From the NCBI GenBank assembly GCA_049688395.1, contig JBAVKQ010000182.1:1-27274 (forward strand): a DNA stretch of 27,274 nucleotides, read 5' to 3'. Positions 12,834 through 23,005 of the stretch are shown here, piece by piece (the first letter of the stretch is position 1; each line of letters begins with the position of its first letter). A program made the translations under genes and the position numbers. Source of the stretch: Prado023 sp049688395. GTDB taxonomy: Bacteria; Actinomycetota; Actinomycetes; S36-B12; CAIYMF01. The notes below the pieces were generated by a model that was not told the origin of the DNA, did not search any database, and saw nothing but the letters and a program-made list of their open reading frames with translations.

Positions 12834-15800
12834 TCATCCCAGGTTGGGTATGGAGAGCGAAGTGCCGATGGCCCCGGTGACCACTGCGCCCAGCCCCGTG
12901 AGGTCGAGGCCGAAAGCGGCGACGCCGTCGTCTGACACTGATGCCTGCAGCGCGCAACTGGCGCTGGCCAGCGGCTCCCAGTTCGGCGGGGTGCTGAAGT
13001 TGATGTTCGGCTGGCGGATCTCCGGGGTCGTGGCGCACAGCCACCCCCAATGCCCCTTGGGTGGGAGGGGCGAGTCGATGAAGTAGAACCATGTACAGAC
13101 GGTGTGGGCGGGCTCGACGACCTCCCACGTGGTCTGATAGACCGCGCGCTCGACCGATACGGTGGCGGTCGCGCTCGTAGCGAGGGTGAGCCGGCTGGTC
13201 AGTGTGACGTCCAGGTCGCCGTCGAGCGTCCAGCCGACGCGGAAGAACTCCGACTCGCCCACCCCGACATCCACCGACCCCTCCGCGCAGACGCGCACGG
13301 TGAGGCGGGCGGTCGTCGACCCGTCGCCAGCGCGGCTGAAGTTGCCCTCGGCGCTGCCCTCGAGCAGCGTGTCGTGGACGTCACCCCGCTCGGACGCCCT
13401 ACCCCCATGGTCGTCGTAGGACACCATCAGGTGCCCGCTGAACCCGACAGCGTCCTGGGCGTGGAGAGTGCCGGACGGAGCGGGGATGGTCCGCCACAGA
13501 GATCCACTGCCTGCGACGAAATCGCCCAGCGCCCGGACCCGGAAGCCTCCGACGGCGATGTCGAGGGTGTGATGTCCGTAAAGGAAGGCGCTCGTACGCG
13601 GCCCCCCGCCGGTCAGGATGCCCCCGAACCGCAGTTCTGAGTCGAAGAGTCGCGCGCGAAAGCCGCCGAGCAGGGTGGGTCCGGAAGGTACCGTGTAGTC
13701 TCCGCTGCGCGGATCCCGCAGCAGGTCAGCCAGGTAGAACGGCCCGTGCACGCCACCCTCGGGCTTCACCTCGTACTCCGGGCGGGCGAGCACCGAGGTC
13801 AGGTAGAGATCACTGGACTGCTCGAACTGCTCGGCGACCGCCGCAATCTCGGCGCTCGTGCGGGGCCGCCGCGTTGTGCGCGGCGTGACGATCAGCTGGT
13901 CGCGCAGCATGTCGGCCTTGTTCGGCCCTTCAATGACGGGGTCGACCAGCGCGGCCGGGAGGTCGTGTGCCTGCCAGGACCGGCCCTTCTGCCGGACGTG
14001 CAACCGGTATCGCCCTCCGTCGAGGACGACCTTGTAGAGGGCGCCCGCGGTGGGAACCGGGACCGCGAACCCGGCGCCGCCACGTGGCTGGATCTGGTAG
14101 CCGACGACCTCCTCCACGACGTTCGTCGGGACCGCCGGGCGTGGCGCGAAGAGATCCACTCCGCGCAGCACGCCTGCGAAGTGCACCCCGTCGAAGACGC
14201 CGACGTCACGCTTCCGGTCGGTGACCCGCGGCGAGGCTGCCCAGGTGCGAAGTGCACGTGTGCGGACCAGGTCGCTCAGCGCGTCCGGGTCGATCCCAGG
14301 TCCGACGAGCGCATCGAGCTGCCCGCGGCGCACGGCGAACTGCTGGGTGAGCGCATCGATGATCAGCCGGGTCGTGTCGGCGATGGCACGCCTACCCGCG
14401 GGCGTCGCCGGACCTGCGGTGGTCAGCTCGCGTTCGAGCTGATCGAAGGCGTCGGTCATCAGCCTGTGGGCGCGTGCCGCCCGGGCGACGGGCACGATCT
14501 TGTCGATCTCCTTGCGGCGGTCGGAGCCGGGGAGGATCCTCGCGAGTGGCCGCGCCGGGATCGGTGCAGGGACGACCCGCGCGATCAGTCGGGCGGCGAC
14601 CTCCTCCGGTGGCCCGGAGAGGCCGCTGTCGGCGATCATCACCTCGTCACGGCCACGCAACTCGGCGACGACGACCGCGCGCACCCGTCGCTCCAGCGCA
14701 GGGGGTCTGAGCTGCGTACCGGCCCCGACCAGCGCTGCCTCGACTGGGGCGACGAGGTTGGCCATCCCGAGGCGGCCGAGCAGGGCCCGGCGGCCGGCGA
14801 CGTCGCCGACCGGGAGTGCGGCCACCGCGTCCGCGACGAAGTCGGCGGTCTGGTCCATGTTGCGCTGCTTGTCCCGCTGCCAGCCGTCGAGGCGGGTCTC
14901 ACGGGTGCGCTGCGCTGCGACGGTCTCGAGGAGCGTGCGCTTGCCGATCGCGAGCACGTCCGGCTCGAGTGACCGGAGGTCGAGGATGCCCCTCCAACGG
15001 ACCGGTGTCCTCCCCACCAGGACGGGGCGCTGATTCACCGGTTGGGTCGTCGGCGGTGTCTGTGGCGGCTGGTTCGCGGCGATGCCGCGGGCCCGGCGGC
15101 GCTTGTTCTCGAAGAAGAGCATCAGCTCGTCGCGCAGCTCGTCGGGGGTCAGCAGGTAGAGCGAGCCGCTGAAGTCGAAACCGCCGAGCTCGATGTCGTA
15201 GGCCAGTCGTCGCGTGGCGCGCGGGAGCATGCGCACGAGCGCGGCCGGGTCGCGGGTGACCTCGCCGAGCAGGTCGGAGCCGGCGTTGAGCGTCGCGGTG
15301 GCTTTGTGCATCAGGTCCATGGCGCCGTTGATCAGATCGGCGACGTTGACCTCAACAGTCATCGACACCGGTGCTCCGGCCCCGCCCAACCCGAGCGGCT
15401 GGAGCTCCAGGAAGACCCGTACACGCGCGTAGAACATCTTGCGCAGCGGTGATGTCGTGGCGATCGGCCGGGTGAACCCGCCCGCCGCGAGCGCGGCGAG
15501 CTCCAGCAGCGCCAGCAAGGAGAACGACGGCAGCGGCCGTTCGAAGGTCAGGTCGAGGAACGCGAGCCCGGGGAGATTGACCGAGACCCCGATCTCCTCG
15601 GCGTACAGGTCGCCCATGATCAGCGGCGGGACGATCCAGTAGGGCGGGTTCGCGGCGACGAACGGTGGTACGGCGGCCAGCGGGTTCAGCATGAGGCCAA
15701 GCGGTGCGTCGAAGAAGATGAGGCTGCCATCTCGCACCGTGAAGCGGGCGAAGAATTCGCGGCGGTCCCACGCCCGGACATCGAGGTACGCCGCCGCGGT

Positions 15801-18800
15801 GGGGAGGTCGCGCGGGTTCGGCCCGCCCAGCACGAGCCCTGCGTCGCCACCGAAACCCGGCCAGAGCAGGAAATAGATCGGGCTGAACTCCACGTGGCGC
15901 AGGTAGGCCGTGACGGCCCTGCGCTGTCCCGAACCGATCACGGCCTGCAGCCCCAGCTCGTCGACCGCTCGGTCGCTGGCTGCCCGCTGGGCTCGGCGGA
16001 ACGACAGGACACCCTCGGGCATCGGGGCGGGCGGGGCGGTGACGGTGGCGCCGAGTTTCATGTCGGCCTTCACCGCGGGCACCAGCACTCCCGACCCGCC
16101 GGCGCCCACGGTGAGCGTCTTGCGCGGTTCGGCGCCCGCGTCGAGTGCGAATGCGAACTCGTTGCGGCCCCAGGCGTAGGCGAGCAGGAACCCGCGGAAG
16201 TAGACGTCGACCTCGGTGTCGCCCGGCACCGGGACAGTGAGCAGGGGTTCCTGGGCGCTGCCAGCCACGCGGTCTAGGGTGAGGAAGATCTTGTCGACCT
16301 CGGCGCCCAGTCCGACTCGGAGCTGGCTGAGCGGAGTGAGCAGCTCAAGGAACCGGGGTAGCTGGACCAGCTTGGCCTGGCCGGTGACGGTCGGACCCGT
16401 GGGCCTCACGCCCAGGCCGAAGTTGCTGATCTCGACGGCGAGCACGCCCTGCGGCCCCAGTTCGGCGGTCAGCGCGGTGAGGAACTCCGCGATCGCGACC
16501 AGTTCGTCGCGGGCTGCCGGGTCGAGCCCGTACGCCGCGGCCACGGCCACGACGTCGGCGGCACCGAGCAGGCGGGTCGGGTCGGGCAGGGGCACCGTGA
16601 CCAGGATGGGATCATCGGTCCCGGCCTGGACGTCGATGGCGAAGTCGCCCTCGTCGATGGCGATGGTGGCGGTCAGGTCGAAGGTCTCGCCGAGCACGGT
16701 GGCCTCCAGCGAGCCACTCAGGCGCAACGACGGCGGGTTCGTGAGGGCGGCGGACAGTCGCAGTTCGCCCGGCGAGACCGTGAAGAGGTCCGCGGGTACC
16801 CCGAGGCCGGGCAGCGCCGTCGCGCCGCTCGGCGGTGTCGCGCCGGGGTCGGCGACCGCGCCGATGGCCTCCAACAGCGCCAACGTCGGCGGGCTCGCCG
16901 GCCGGGACACGATCTCCACAGACGGCGTCGCGGTGGTCCCGTCGAACGCCACCGACAGCGTGACGGTGCCGTCGCCTGCGACGGCAGCGCCCAACGGCCG
17001 CAGCAGCGATCCCAGTGTCGAGGGCAGACCGAGCCCGACCGCCACGTCGGTGAGGTAGTCGTCCATCGCCGGGGTCGAGGCGGCGCCGGCCAGCGTGAAC
17101 GTGCTGCGTCCCGGCCCGTCGCCCTCGGTGAGGCCGATCGAGTCGAGGGACAAGGTGACGACCGGGGCGCCCGCCTGCAGGCCGGGCAGGGTCAGGTCGA
17201 GCGCGACCGGGTCGGACAGCGCGAACTCCACGCGTGGCCTACCTGCCCCGACCGTGAGCGACAGTGCGGCACGCACGCGGCCGTTCGCGTCCCCGGCGCG
17301 GACGGCGAGCACGCCGGGAAGGGCCGACAGCATCGGCAAGCGGACGGTGACCGCAATCGCAACCGAGCCGGTCAATGGCGCACTGGCCGACGCCGCGCCG
17401 AAGGCGGCCTCGTCGGGGTAGTCGATCGTGACGGCGAGCGCCGCCGCCTCGATCTGCGGACGGTACGCGGTGGGGACGACGCTCAGCAGGCTGCTCAGGT
17501 CCTCGATCTCGGCCGCGACCCGCACGACGACGTGTCCGTCGTCCGCCCAGCCGACGTCGACACTCGCTCGTCCGCCCGCGGGCTCCGGCACGCCGGGCGG
17601 GAGGTCGAGCCGTCCGCGCAAGTCGTCCCATGCGACGGAGGCCTCGAACCGGATGCTCCGCCCGGTGGGCGTCTGGGTGAGGACGAGCTCTGCCGTGTCG
17701 AGCGTGCCGAGCGGGCCGAGCGCCACGTCACGCAGAGCGACCCGCAGCTCCTCGCCGTCCCGGTGGCGCTCGAGGACGGCTGAGACCCTGCCCGCCGTGA
17801 CCCGGACGGGTGCGAGGTCGACCTCGACATCGGTGACCAGACCGCTGACGGCGATCGCGTCGGGCCCGTCGAAGGAACCGTCGAAGGCGAAGGAACCCAC
17901 GACGATCTGACCGCCCGCGACGGGAATCGAGATCGATGTCGGACTTCCGAGGTGCAGCGTCGTGGCGTATCCGGTGTCGGAGCGGTCCATCCCGAACCGG
18001 ACGTCGAGGAACGGGTCGATGAGCGGTACCTGTACAAGCCCCTCGACCAGGAACCGGTCAACCGCGTTTGCGCGCAGCCCCACCTCGATGGTGCCGATGC
18101 CGAGCTGCCACGCGTCATCGAACAGGCCTCCGATGAGGGCGTTCGTCGGGTCGAGGCCGCCCTCGGCGGTGCGTTCGAGCGGGTAGTACCGCGCGACCCG
18201 GCCCGTCACACCGCCAGTGCCGACCGCGAGGTCGCGGACGTCGACCCGGATACCGGCCCGCCCGCCGAACCGGGCCTGTGGCAGTAGTTGCAGGCTTCCG
18301 CCGCGCGCGTACACCCCCTGGAAACCCGCATCGAGGCCGAGCCCGAGGATTGCTGACGGTGACCGGTCGGTGGACAGGTCGAGCTCAAGCCCAGCCAGCT
18401 CGATGACGATGCCACTGCCCGCGATCTCGCAGGGTGACATACTCAACCCGGGATCGCCGACCAGCTCGACGCGCCAGTCGCGGTGCCAGCGCAGCGCGCC
18501 CGTCCAGACCAGCTCGGCCCGCGGCGCGCCATCGACGGGCCGGAGCAGGGCCGGGTCGAAGCGCACAGCCACGCGCAGACCGCGGACCTCGGCGTAGCGG
18601 GTGTGGGGCCCCGGTTCGGCGATCTCCAGCGCCGTGTCGCCGCCGAGCGTGGCCACCAGCTCCACCACCGTGACGCCCGGAATCGCGAGTCGTGCCTCGC
18701 GCGCGGGACCTGGCGGGAACCGCAGCTGCACGATCCGGCCTTCGGCGCTGTCCACGACTCGGTAGCCGTGCACCACCACACCGCCCTGGTCCAACTGCGC

Positions 18801-18896
18801 CAGCATCGGCGGCCACTCTGGGGGCACGGGGGCGTCGGTGAACGCCGTAGCCAGGTCGAGCGCGACGACCGAGAGCCGGACCGGGACCGGGGGCAT
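12834..18896 (-). CDS. Giant 2020-residue protein of unknown family
   Basis: The ATG at 18896 shares one base with the stop of the upstream gene (TGATG), so translation is coupled. The first 1000 residues are long runs of alternating hydrophobic strands separated by Gly/Pro/Asp turns, for example VALDLATAFTDAPVPPEW, AVDRFLVEGLVQVPLIDPFL and SIGLTEGDGPGRSTFTLAG. They suggest a large, possibly repetitive beta structure, like an elongated beta-solenoid or AsmA/DUF6603-type protein; I cannot assign it. Around 1006-1025 comes YFLLWPGFGGDAGLVLGG, then a Pro/Gln-rich linker (about 1272-1290), then a charged helical region (1290-1560) and another beta-rich end with a few cysteines (VCTWFYFIDS). No signal peptide or clear membrane helix is seen. 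It is intact over 6 kb. Confidence 0.9.
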   Translation of the reverse strand: MPPVPVRLSVVALDLATAFTDAPVPPEWPPMLAQLDQGGVVVHGYRVVDSAEGRIVQLRFPPGPAREARLAIPGVTVVELVATLGGDTALEIAEPGPHTRYAEVRGLRVAVRFDPALLRPVDGAPRAELVWTGALRWHRDWRVELVGDPGLSMSPCEIAGSGIVIELAGLELDLSTDRSPSAILGLGLDAGFQGVYARGGSLQLLPQARFGGRAGIRVDVRDLAVGTGGVTGRVARYYPLERTAEGGLDPTNALIGGLFDDAWQLGIGTIEVGLRANAVDRFLVEGLVQVPLIDPFLDVRFGMDRSDTGYATTLHLGSPTSISIPVAGGQIVVGSFAFDGSFDGPDAIAVSGLVTDVEVDLAPVRVTAGRVSAVLERHRDGEELRVALRDVALGPLGTLDTAELVLTQTPTGRSIRFEASVAWDDLRGRLDLPPGVPEPAGGRASVDVGWADDGHVVVRVAAEIEDLSSLLSVVPTAYRPQIEAAALAVTIDYPDEAAFGAASASAPLTGSVAIAVTVRLPMLSALPGVLAVRAGDANGRVRAALSLTVGAGRPRVEFALSDPVALDLTLPGLQAGAPVVTLSLDSIGLTEGDGPGRSTFTLAGAASTPAMDDYLTDVAVGLGLPSTLGSLLRPLGAAVAGDGTVTLSVAFDGTTATPSVEIVSRPASPPTLALLEAIGAVADPGATPPSGATALPGLGVPADLFTVSPGELRLSAALTNPPSLRLSGSLEATVLGETFDLTATIAIDEGDFAIDVQAGTDDPILVTVPLPDPTRLLGAADVVAVAAAYGLDPAARDELVAIAEFLTALTAELGPQGVLAVEISNFGLGVRPTGPTVTGQAKLVQLPRFLELLTPLSQLRVGLGAEVDKIFLTLDRVAGSAQEPLLTVPVPGDTEVDVYFRGFLLAYAWGRNEFAFALDAGAEPRKTLTVGAGGSGVLVPAVKADMKLGATVTAPPAPMPEGVLSFRRAQRAASDRAVDELGLQAVIGSGQRRAVTAYLRHVEFSPIYFLLWPGFGGDAGLVLGGPNPRDLPTAAAYLDVRAWDRREFFARFTVRDGSLIFFDAPLGLMLNPLAAVPPFVAANPPYWIVPPLIMGDLYAEEIGVSVNLPGLAFLDLTFERPLPSFSLLALLELAALAAGGFTRPIATTSPLRKMFYARVRVFLELQPLGLGGAGAPVSMTVEVNVADLINGAMDLMHKATATLNAGSDLLGEVTRDPAALVRMLPRATRRLAYDIELGGFDFSGSLYLLTPDELRDELMLFFENKRRRARGIAANQPPQTPPTTQPVNQRPVLVGRTPVRWRGILDLRSLEPDVLAIGKRTLLETVAAQRTRETRLDGWQRDKQRNMDQTADFVADAVAALPVGDVAGRRALLGRLGMANLVAPVEAALVGAGTQLRPPALERRVRAVVVAELRGRDEVMIADSGLSGPPEEVAARLIARVVPAPIPARPLARILPGSDRRKEIDKIVPVARAARAHRLMTDAFDQLERELTTAGPATPAGRRAIADTTRLIIDALTQQFAVRRGQLDALVGPGIDPDALSDLVRTRALRTWAASPRVTDRKRDVGVFDGVHFAGVLRGVDLFAPRPAVPTNVVEEVVGYQIQPRGGAGFAVPVPTAGALYKVVLDGGRYRLHVRQKGRSWQAHDLPAALVDPVIEGPNKADMLRDQLIVTPRTTRRPRTSAEIAAVAEQFEQSSDLYLTSVLARPEYEVKPEGGVHGPFYLADLLRDPRSGDYTVPSGPTLLGGFRARLFDSELRFGGILTGGGPRTSAFLYGHHTLDIAVGGFRVRALGDFVAGSGSLWRTIPAPSGTLHAQDAVGFSGHLMVSYDDHGGRASERGDVHDTLLEGSAEGNFSRAGDGSTTARLTVRVCAEGSVDVGVGESEFFRVGWTLDGDLDVTLTSRLTLATSATATVSVERAVYQTTWEVVEPAHTVCTWFYFIDSPLPPKGHWGWLCATTPEIRQPNINFSTPPNWEPLASASCALQASVSDDGVAAFGLDLTGLGAVVTGAIGTSLSIPNLG

Positions 18897-21800
18897 CAGG
18901 GATCCTCGGGAGAGCAGAGATCCAGGAAAGTGTCGTAGAGCTCCAAGAGATTCGACGAGGTATGGGGGAACGGGGGGAGCGACGGGGGGAGTCCGTGTGC
19001 CCACAGGTACCCCGCCAGCTGACCGCGGCCGTACCCGCCGGGAACAAGGACCACTGGCTGGTCGGCGGGCGTGGGGTCGTCCCGGGTGAGGTCGCGTTGG
19101 TGCCAGTTGCCCTCGGCATCCGGGGAGAACACCTTGCTGTAGTAGGCGGCGCCGCGGACCGGCTTGCCGATGAGGGCGGCGAGCGCCGCGCAGAACGGCG
19201 GGTGAGGCACGCCCTCCTGCTGGGCGGTCCGGCAGCCCGCGATATAGATGCCTTCCGCGTCGGTGAAGGTTCGACGCAGGCGCTGTTTCGCCTCCTCGGG
19301 CAGAAAGCTCAGGTTGGCGATACGGATCTGGTTGGTCTTGAAGGTGAGGAGGTCGTCGGTGCCGGTCGGGAGGGTCGCCGCCGAGGTTTGGTCGAAGGGG
19401 CGAGGGTCATAGACTTCGCCGAGCCGGGTCATCACGGTGGGGTCGTGGATTACCGTTTCGTAGTCGGTGCCCTTGGGGTAGTGCTTGAGATCCAGCCCGC
19501 CCGGCCAGGCGTGGCTGAAGCTGAACAGGTAGCGGATCCGGTAGGTCGGCTGGTCGAAGGCGTTGAGCCGTGCGAGCCACTCGACGGGATCGGCGACGAC
19601 GTGGACGTCGGTCCTCGTCCCCGGATCGACGGTGGCCAGGTAGGCCCGCACCGACTCCGCGGTGTGGTTGATCGGCAGCCGCTCCGCACGCGGCAGCGAG
19701 CTGTCGTCCGAGGCGACCAAGATGATGTTGCGCAGTTCCAACGGTGGGGGGGCTGGCGGCGGGTCTGAACGCAACTGCGGCAGCTCCAACGGCGTTTCCT
19801 CGAGCTTGGACGGCCAGGAGACGTGGACGTGGGTCGCGTGATTCACGGCGATCGCGATGCTCGGCGGGCTTCCCCACGAACTGCGAAAGGCACTGCCCTT
19901 GGCGTCGAGGATCGTCCCGTCCGGTCTCGCTCGGTAGGACCACAATGTGCTGGAACCGTTCTCCAGGAGGATCTCTACGACGCCGAGAGCCGCGACCCCG
20001 TTGCGCTCGATCAGCTCCTCGAGGAGGTCCCGCGCGGCCGCGAACAGGCAACCGATCAGCCGCCCGCGCAGTGCGCCCTTGTCGGCCACGGCAGGTGCGA
20101 GGTCCACAGCCTGGCCCCACTGATGGTTGCTGTTGCGGACGCCGCCCACGTTCTCGTTGCGCTCGGGATTGCGCCACGCGCTGGTGGGGACGAGGCCGGG
20201 GGGCACACCGGCCGGGATCGAGTCGGGCGCGGTGGTCCGCAGCCGCCGGATGTGATCGGTGTAGCGCATGCGCAGGTACTCCGCCACATGGAGCATCTGC
20301 GAGCCGCGCACCAGGTAGCTGGCGCGCGGGTCCAGCGCCACGAGCCGGCCGTCGCGCCACTCGACCGGGAAGTAGTTGTTCGTGGCGAACTCGACGTCCG
20401 TGAAGTGGGCGGCGAACCACGGCCGCGAGGCCCGCTCGATCTGCGCCCGCGCCGGGACCGTCAGCGGGCCCTCGGCCTGGAATGGGCTGCCGTGGAAGCG
20501 GTACTCCTGGCGGATCACGTCGCGGGTGTCCTGGCTGATGATCGTCCGCAGCGTGGCGCCACCGCCGGGCAGGGTCACGACGAACTCATAGGCCAGGGGG
20601 GCGTTCGGGGTCCGTCGGCCCGGCTTGAGGGGTTGGTTGACGGGGACCGAGGAGTCCGGGACGAGGGCGCCGTAGGGCAGAGGTGCCGGTCGCAGCGCGG
20701 TCTCGGCGACGAAGGTGTAGCCGGCGTCGAGATCCACCTCGATCGGGTTGGCTGCGGCCGTCTGGTACGTCGCTTCGGTGACGTCGCCGACGGTCAGCCG
20801 CGCCGTTTCCTGGTCCGGCCGGTTTCCCAGCGTGACGACGATTGGGTCGTTCGACAGGAAGGACAGGTAGGTGCTGGACAGCGGGTCGGGCGGGTGGTGC
20901 ACGGTCCACCCGCGGGAGCCGCCGGACAGCACGAGATGTGCGGCACCGGGTGGCGCCGGCACCGGACCGGCGATCGCCATCGGCGGCACATCTTCGGGCG
21001 CGTCGGGCAACAGGGGGCAGCGCAGGCCGCCGGTGCCGGCCCACAGGCCCAGGTACTCGAACATCTCGAACACCGCGAGCGGGTGCAGGTGGTAGTCGTC
21101 CTGGTCCTGGAAGCGGATCGTGAAGTCCGCGCCCACCAGTGCGCCCAGGGGTGCGCCGCCCGTGACGTCCAACGTGCCGGCCACCGTCGCCTGCACCGGG
21201 CCGTAGGTCGCACGGACGGGGATCGGTGCGTCCTCACCGAGCAGCGAGCCAAGCAGCAGCCTCAGCCGCACCGACATGACGATCTCCACCGTCTGGCCGA
21301 TCGTGGCCGTCCCAGACCAGAGGGCGCAGACCGTGCGCATCTGCGCCGGAGCTGACGCGGCCACCGAGTAGCGCTGATCGACACGGTCGCCGGCGAACGG
21401 GGCCGGGTCGCGGGTCAGCAACCGGGCCATCTCCCGGCTCCACGCGCGCTGGGTCGCCGCGTCGCCGTCGCGATGGCCGATCGGCAGGAACACCCCCGAC
21501 GGCGAGGCAGCCGGGAGCGCGGCGCCCAGCACCTCGCGCATCGTGGCCCTGGCCGCGCGCGCCCCCGACTGCAAGGCCCCCTCCATGTAGCCGTAGAAGC
21601 CCATCGAGGTCTGCTCGCCCGCGAAGAACAGGTGCCCCTCGTGGGGAAGGCTGAGCCGTTGCCCGACCGTGGTGACCTGCCCGACCGTAGGCACGGAGTA
21701 GCCGGTCGCCCGCCAGTCGACGAGCGTGGCCCGCACCGGTGTGGCGCCCGGGAGGAAGGTGGCGAGTCGGCCCGCGTAGGCGGTCGCGTCCGGCAGCACA

Positions 21801-23005
21801 TACTGCCCGCCGGAGAAGACTGTGAGCCCGAACGGCGGGCCCGCCGGCTGCTGCCGGTCCGTGCTCTCCCAGCTGCTGCCCAGCTGGTCCCACATCCCCG
21901 TCGGGGCGAGCTCCGAACCCGGCCAGGTCAAGTCGTCGAACACGGTCAGGTACTTGACGGCCGGTCCATGGTCGATCTCGTACTCGCCTGCGGGCAGCGG
22001 TGGCTCGATCTCGATCCCCGACCACTGCGGCGCCGGGACGGCCAGGATCACGTGGTCGAACTCATGGGTCGCGCCGTCCCCGGTCGTGACGGTCGCACCG
22101 GCGAACCCGAACCCGGCGGTGATCGCGATCCCGTTCACCGGCGTGCCCAGGCGAACGGTCCCCGGTACGGCGAAGTCGAGCCACTGGGCGATCCGGTCCG
22201 CCAAGGCCTGGTTGCCCTGGACGCAGCGGGTGCTCTCGCTGGCCTGCCAGTAGCCACGCATCCCCTCGACATCGTCACCTGTGCGGCCCGCGCTGACCAG
22301 CGTCAGCAGCCCAAGGTAGCTCTGCACGTCCACGGACGCGCACGCGTCGTTGCCGAGAGTGAACTCGATCGCTGCACGCTGCAGCGGGGTGAGGTCCGAC
22401 CCCAGCTCGTCGAGTTTGTCCGAGACGGACATGGCGTCGAAGCGCTGCGCGTCGAGCGACTCCCACGGACGCACCGGGTGGATCGCCAGAGCCTCTTCGC
22501 CGATCACGTCGAGGTGGGGCAGGAGGCCGTCGTGCAGCGCCTCGATCTCATCAGTGCTGAGCTCTCGGTCGCCGAAGCGCATCCTGGTGCTGCCAGTGGT
22601 CAGCTCGACGAGGTCCAGCCCGAACCGCTCGGCCAGCTCGAGCCAGAGGGGGTGGTTGTCGCCGATGAGCTCGGCGCCGGCCTCGACGAGCTTCCCCGGG
22701 ATGAACTCGTGATCGGTGTGGACCCGACCACCGACGCGATCCAACGCCTCGAAGACCGTGACGTCGACACCGCAGGTCCGCAGGTACCACGCAGCGCTGA
22801 GGCCGGCGAAGCCCGCGCCGACGATGCCGACCCGCAGGTTCATCAGATGATTGCCGTCCTTCGTGATCGAGGACACGGCCTCGGGGAGCAACTGCGCGTC
22901 GAAGAGGGCGCGCGTGCGCGCGGCCCTGGCTGCAGCGCGCTGGTCGTCGCTCGTCGACGAGTCGGAGAACACCCGCAGGAGCGACCCGATGAGCGAACGA
23001 GGCAT
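18896..23005 (-). CDS. Triple fusion: FAD amine oxidase, M15 peptidase, caspase-like domain
   Basis: 1369 residues from ATG 23005, with GGAGAC 6 bases upstream. A 55-residue N-terminal helix precedes a flavin amine oxidase: NLRVGIVGAGFAGLSAAWYL with the dinucleotide-binding glycines at 60-68, VGGRVHTDHE, and the FAD-binding end EGHLFFAGEQTSMGFYGYME (about 450-470). A long beta-rich middle of unknown fold follows (490-930). Then comes an M15-type zinc D,D-carboxypeptidase: SNHQWGQAVDLAP with H961 and D968, and HVHVSW with H1059/H1061. The C-terminal part has SFSHAWPGGLDL (H1165) and IYIAGCRTAQ (C1258), a His/Cys pair placed as in clan CD cysteine proteases (caspase/CHAT-like). Oxidase, cell-wall peptidase and protease in one chain is very unusual. 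Coupled to the giant gene. Confidence 0.88.
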   Translation of the reverse strand: MPRSLIGSLLRVFSDSSTSDDQRAAARAARTRALFDAQLLPEAVSSITKDGNHLMNLRVGIVGAGFAGLSAAWYLRTCGVDVTVFEALDRVGGRVHTDHEFIPGKLVEAGAELIGDNHPLWLELAERFGLDLVELTTGSTRMRFGDRELSTDEIEALHDGLLPHLDVIGEEALAIHPVRPWESLDAQRFDAMSVSDKLDELGSDLTPLQRAAIEFTLGNDACASVDVQSYLGLLTLVSAGRTGDDVEGMRGYWQASESTRCVQGNQALADRIAQWLDFAVPGTVRLGTPVNGIAITAGFGFAGATVTTGDGATHEFDHVILAVPAPQWSGIEIEPPLPAGEYEIDHGPAVKYLTVFDDLTWPGSELAPTGMWDQLGSSWESTDRQQPAGPPFGLTVFSGGQYVLPDATAYAGRLATFLPGATPVRATLVDWRATGYSVPTVGQVTTVGQRLSLPHEGHLFFAGEQTSMGFYGYMEGALQSGARAARATMREVLGAALPAASPSGVFLPIGHRDGDAATQRAWSREMARLLTRDPAPFAGDRVDQRYSVAASAPAQMRTVCALWSGTATIGQTVEIVMSVRLRLLLGSLLGEDAPIPVRATYGPVQATVAGTLDVTGGAPLGALVGADFTIRFQDQDDYHLHPLAVFEMFEYLGLWAGTGGLRCPLLPDAPEDVPPMAIAGPVPAPPGAAHLVLSGGSRGWTVHHPPDPLSSTYLSFLSNDPIVVTLGNRPDQETARLTVGDVTEATYQTAAANPIEVDLDAGYTFVAETALRPAPLPYGALVPDSSVPVNQPLKPGRRTPNAPLAYEFVVTLPGGGATLRTIISQDTRDVIRQEYRFHGSPFQAEGPLTVPARAQIERASRPWFAAHFTDVEFATNNYFPVEWRDGRLVALDPRASYLVRGSQMLHVAEYLRMRYTDHIRRLRTTAPDSIPAGVPPGLVPTSAWRNPERNENVGGVRNSNHQWGQAVDLAPAVADKGALRGRLIGCLFAAARDLLEELIERNGVAALGVVEILLENGSSTLWSYRARPDGTILDAKGSAFRSSWGSPPSIAIAVNHATHVHVSWPSKLEETPLELPQLRSDPPPAPPPLELRNIILVASDDSSLPRAERLPINHTAESVRAYLATVDPGTRTDVHVVADPVEWLARLNAFDQPTYRIRYLFSFSHAWPGGLDLKHYPKGTDYETVIHDPTVMTRLGEVYDPRPFDQTSAATLPTGTDDLLTFKTNQIRIANLSFLPEEAKQRLRRTFTDAEGIYIAGCRTAQQEGVPHPPFCAALAALIGKPVRGAAYYSKVFSPDAEGNWHQRDLTRDDPTPADQPVVLVPGGYGRGQLAGYLWAHGLPPSLPPFPHTSSNLLELYDTFLDLCSPEDP

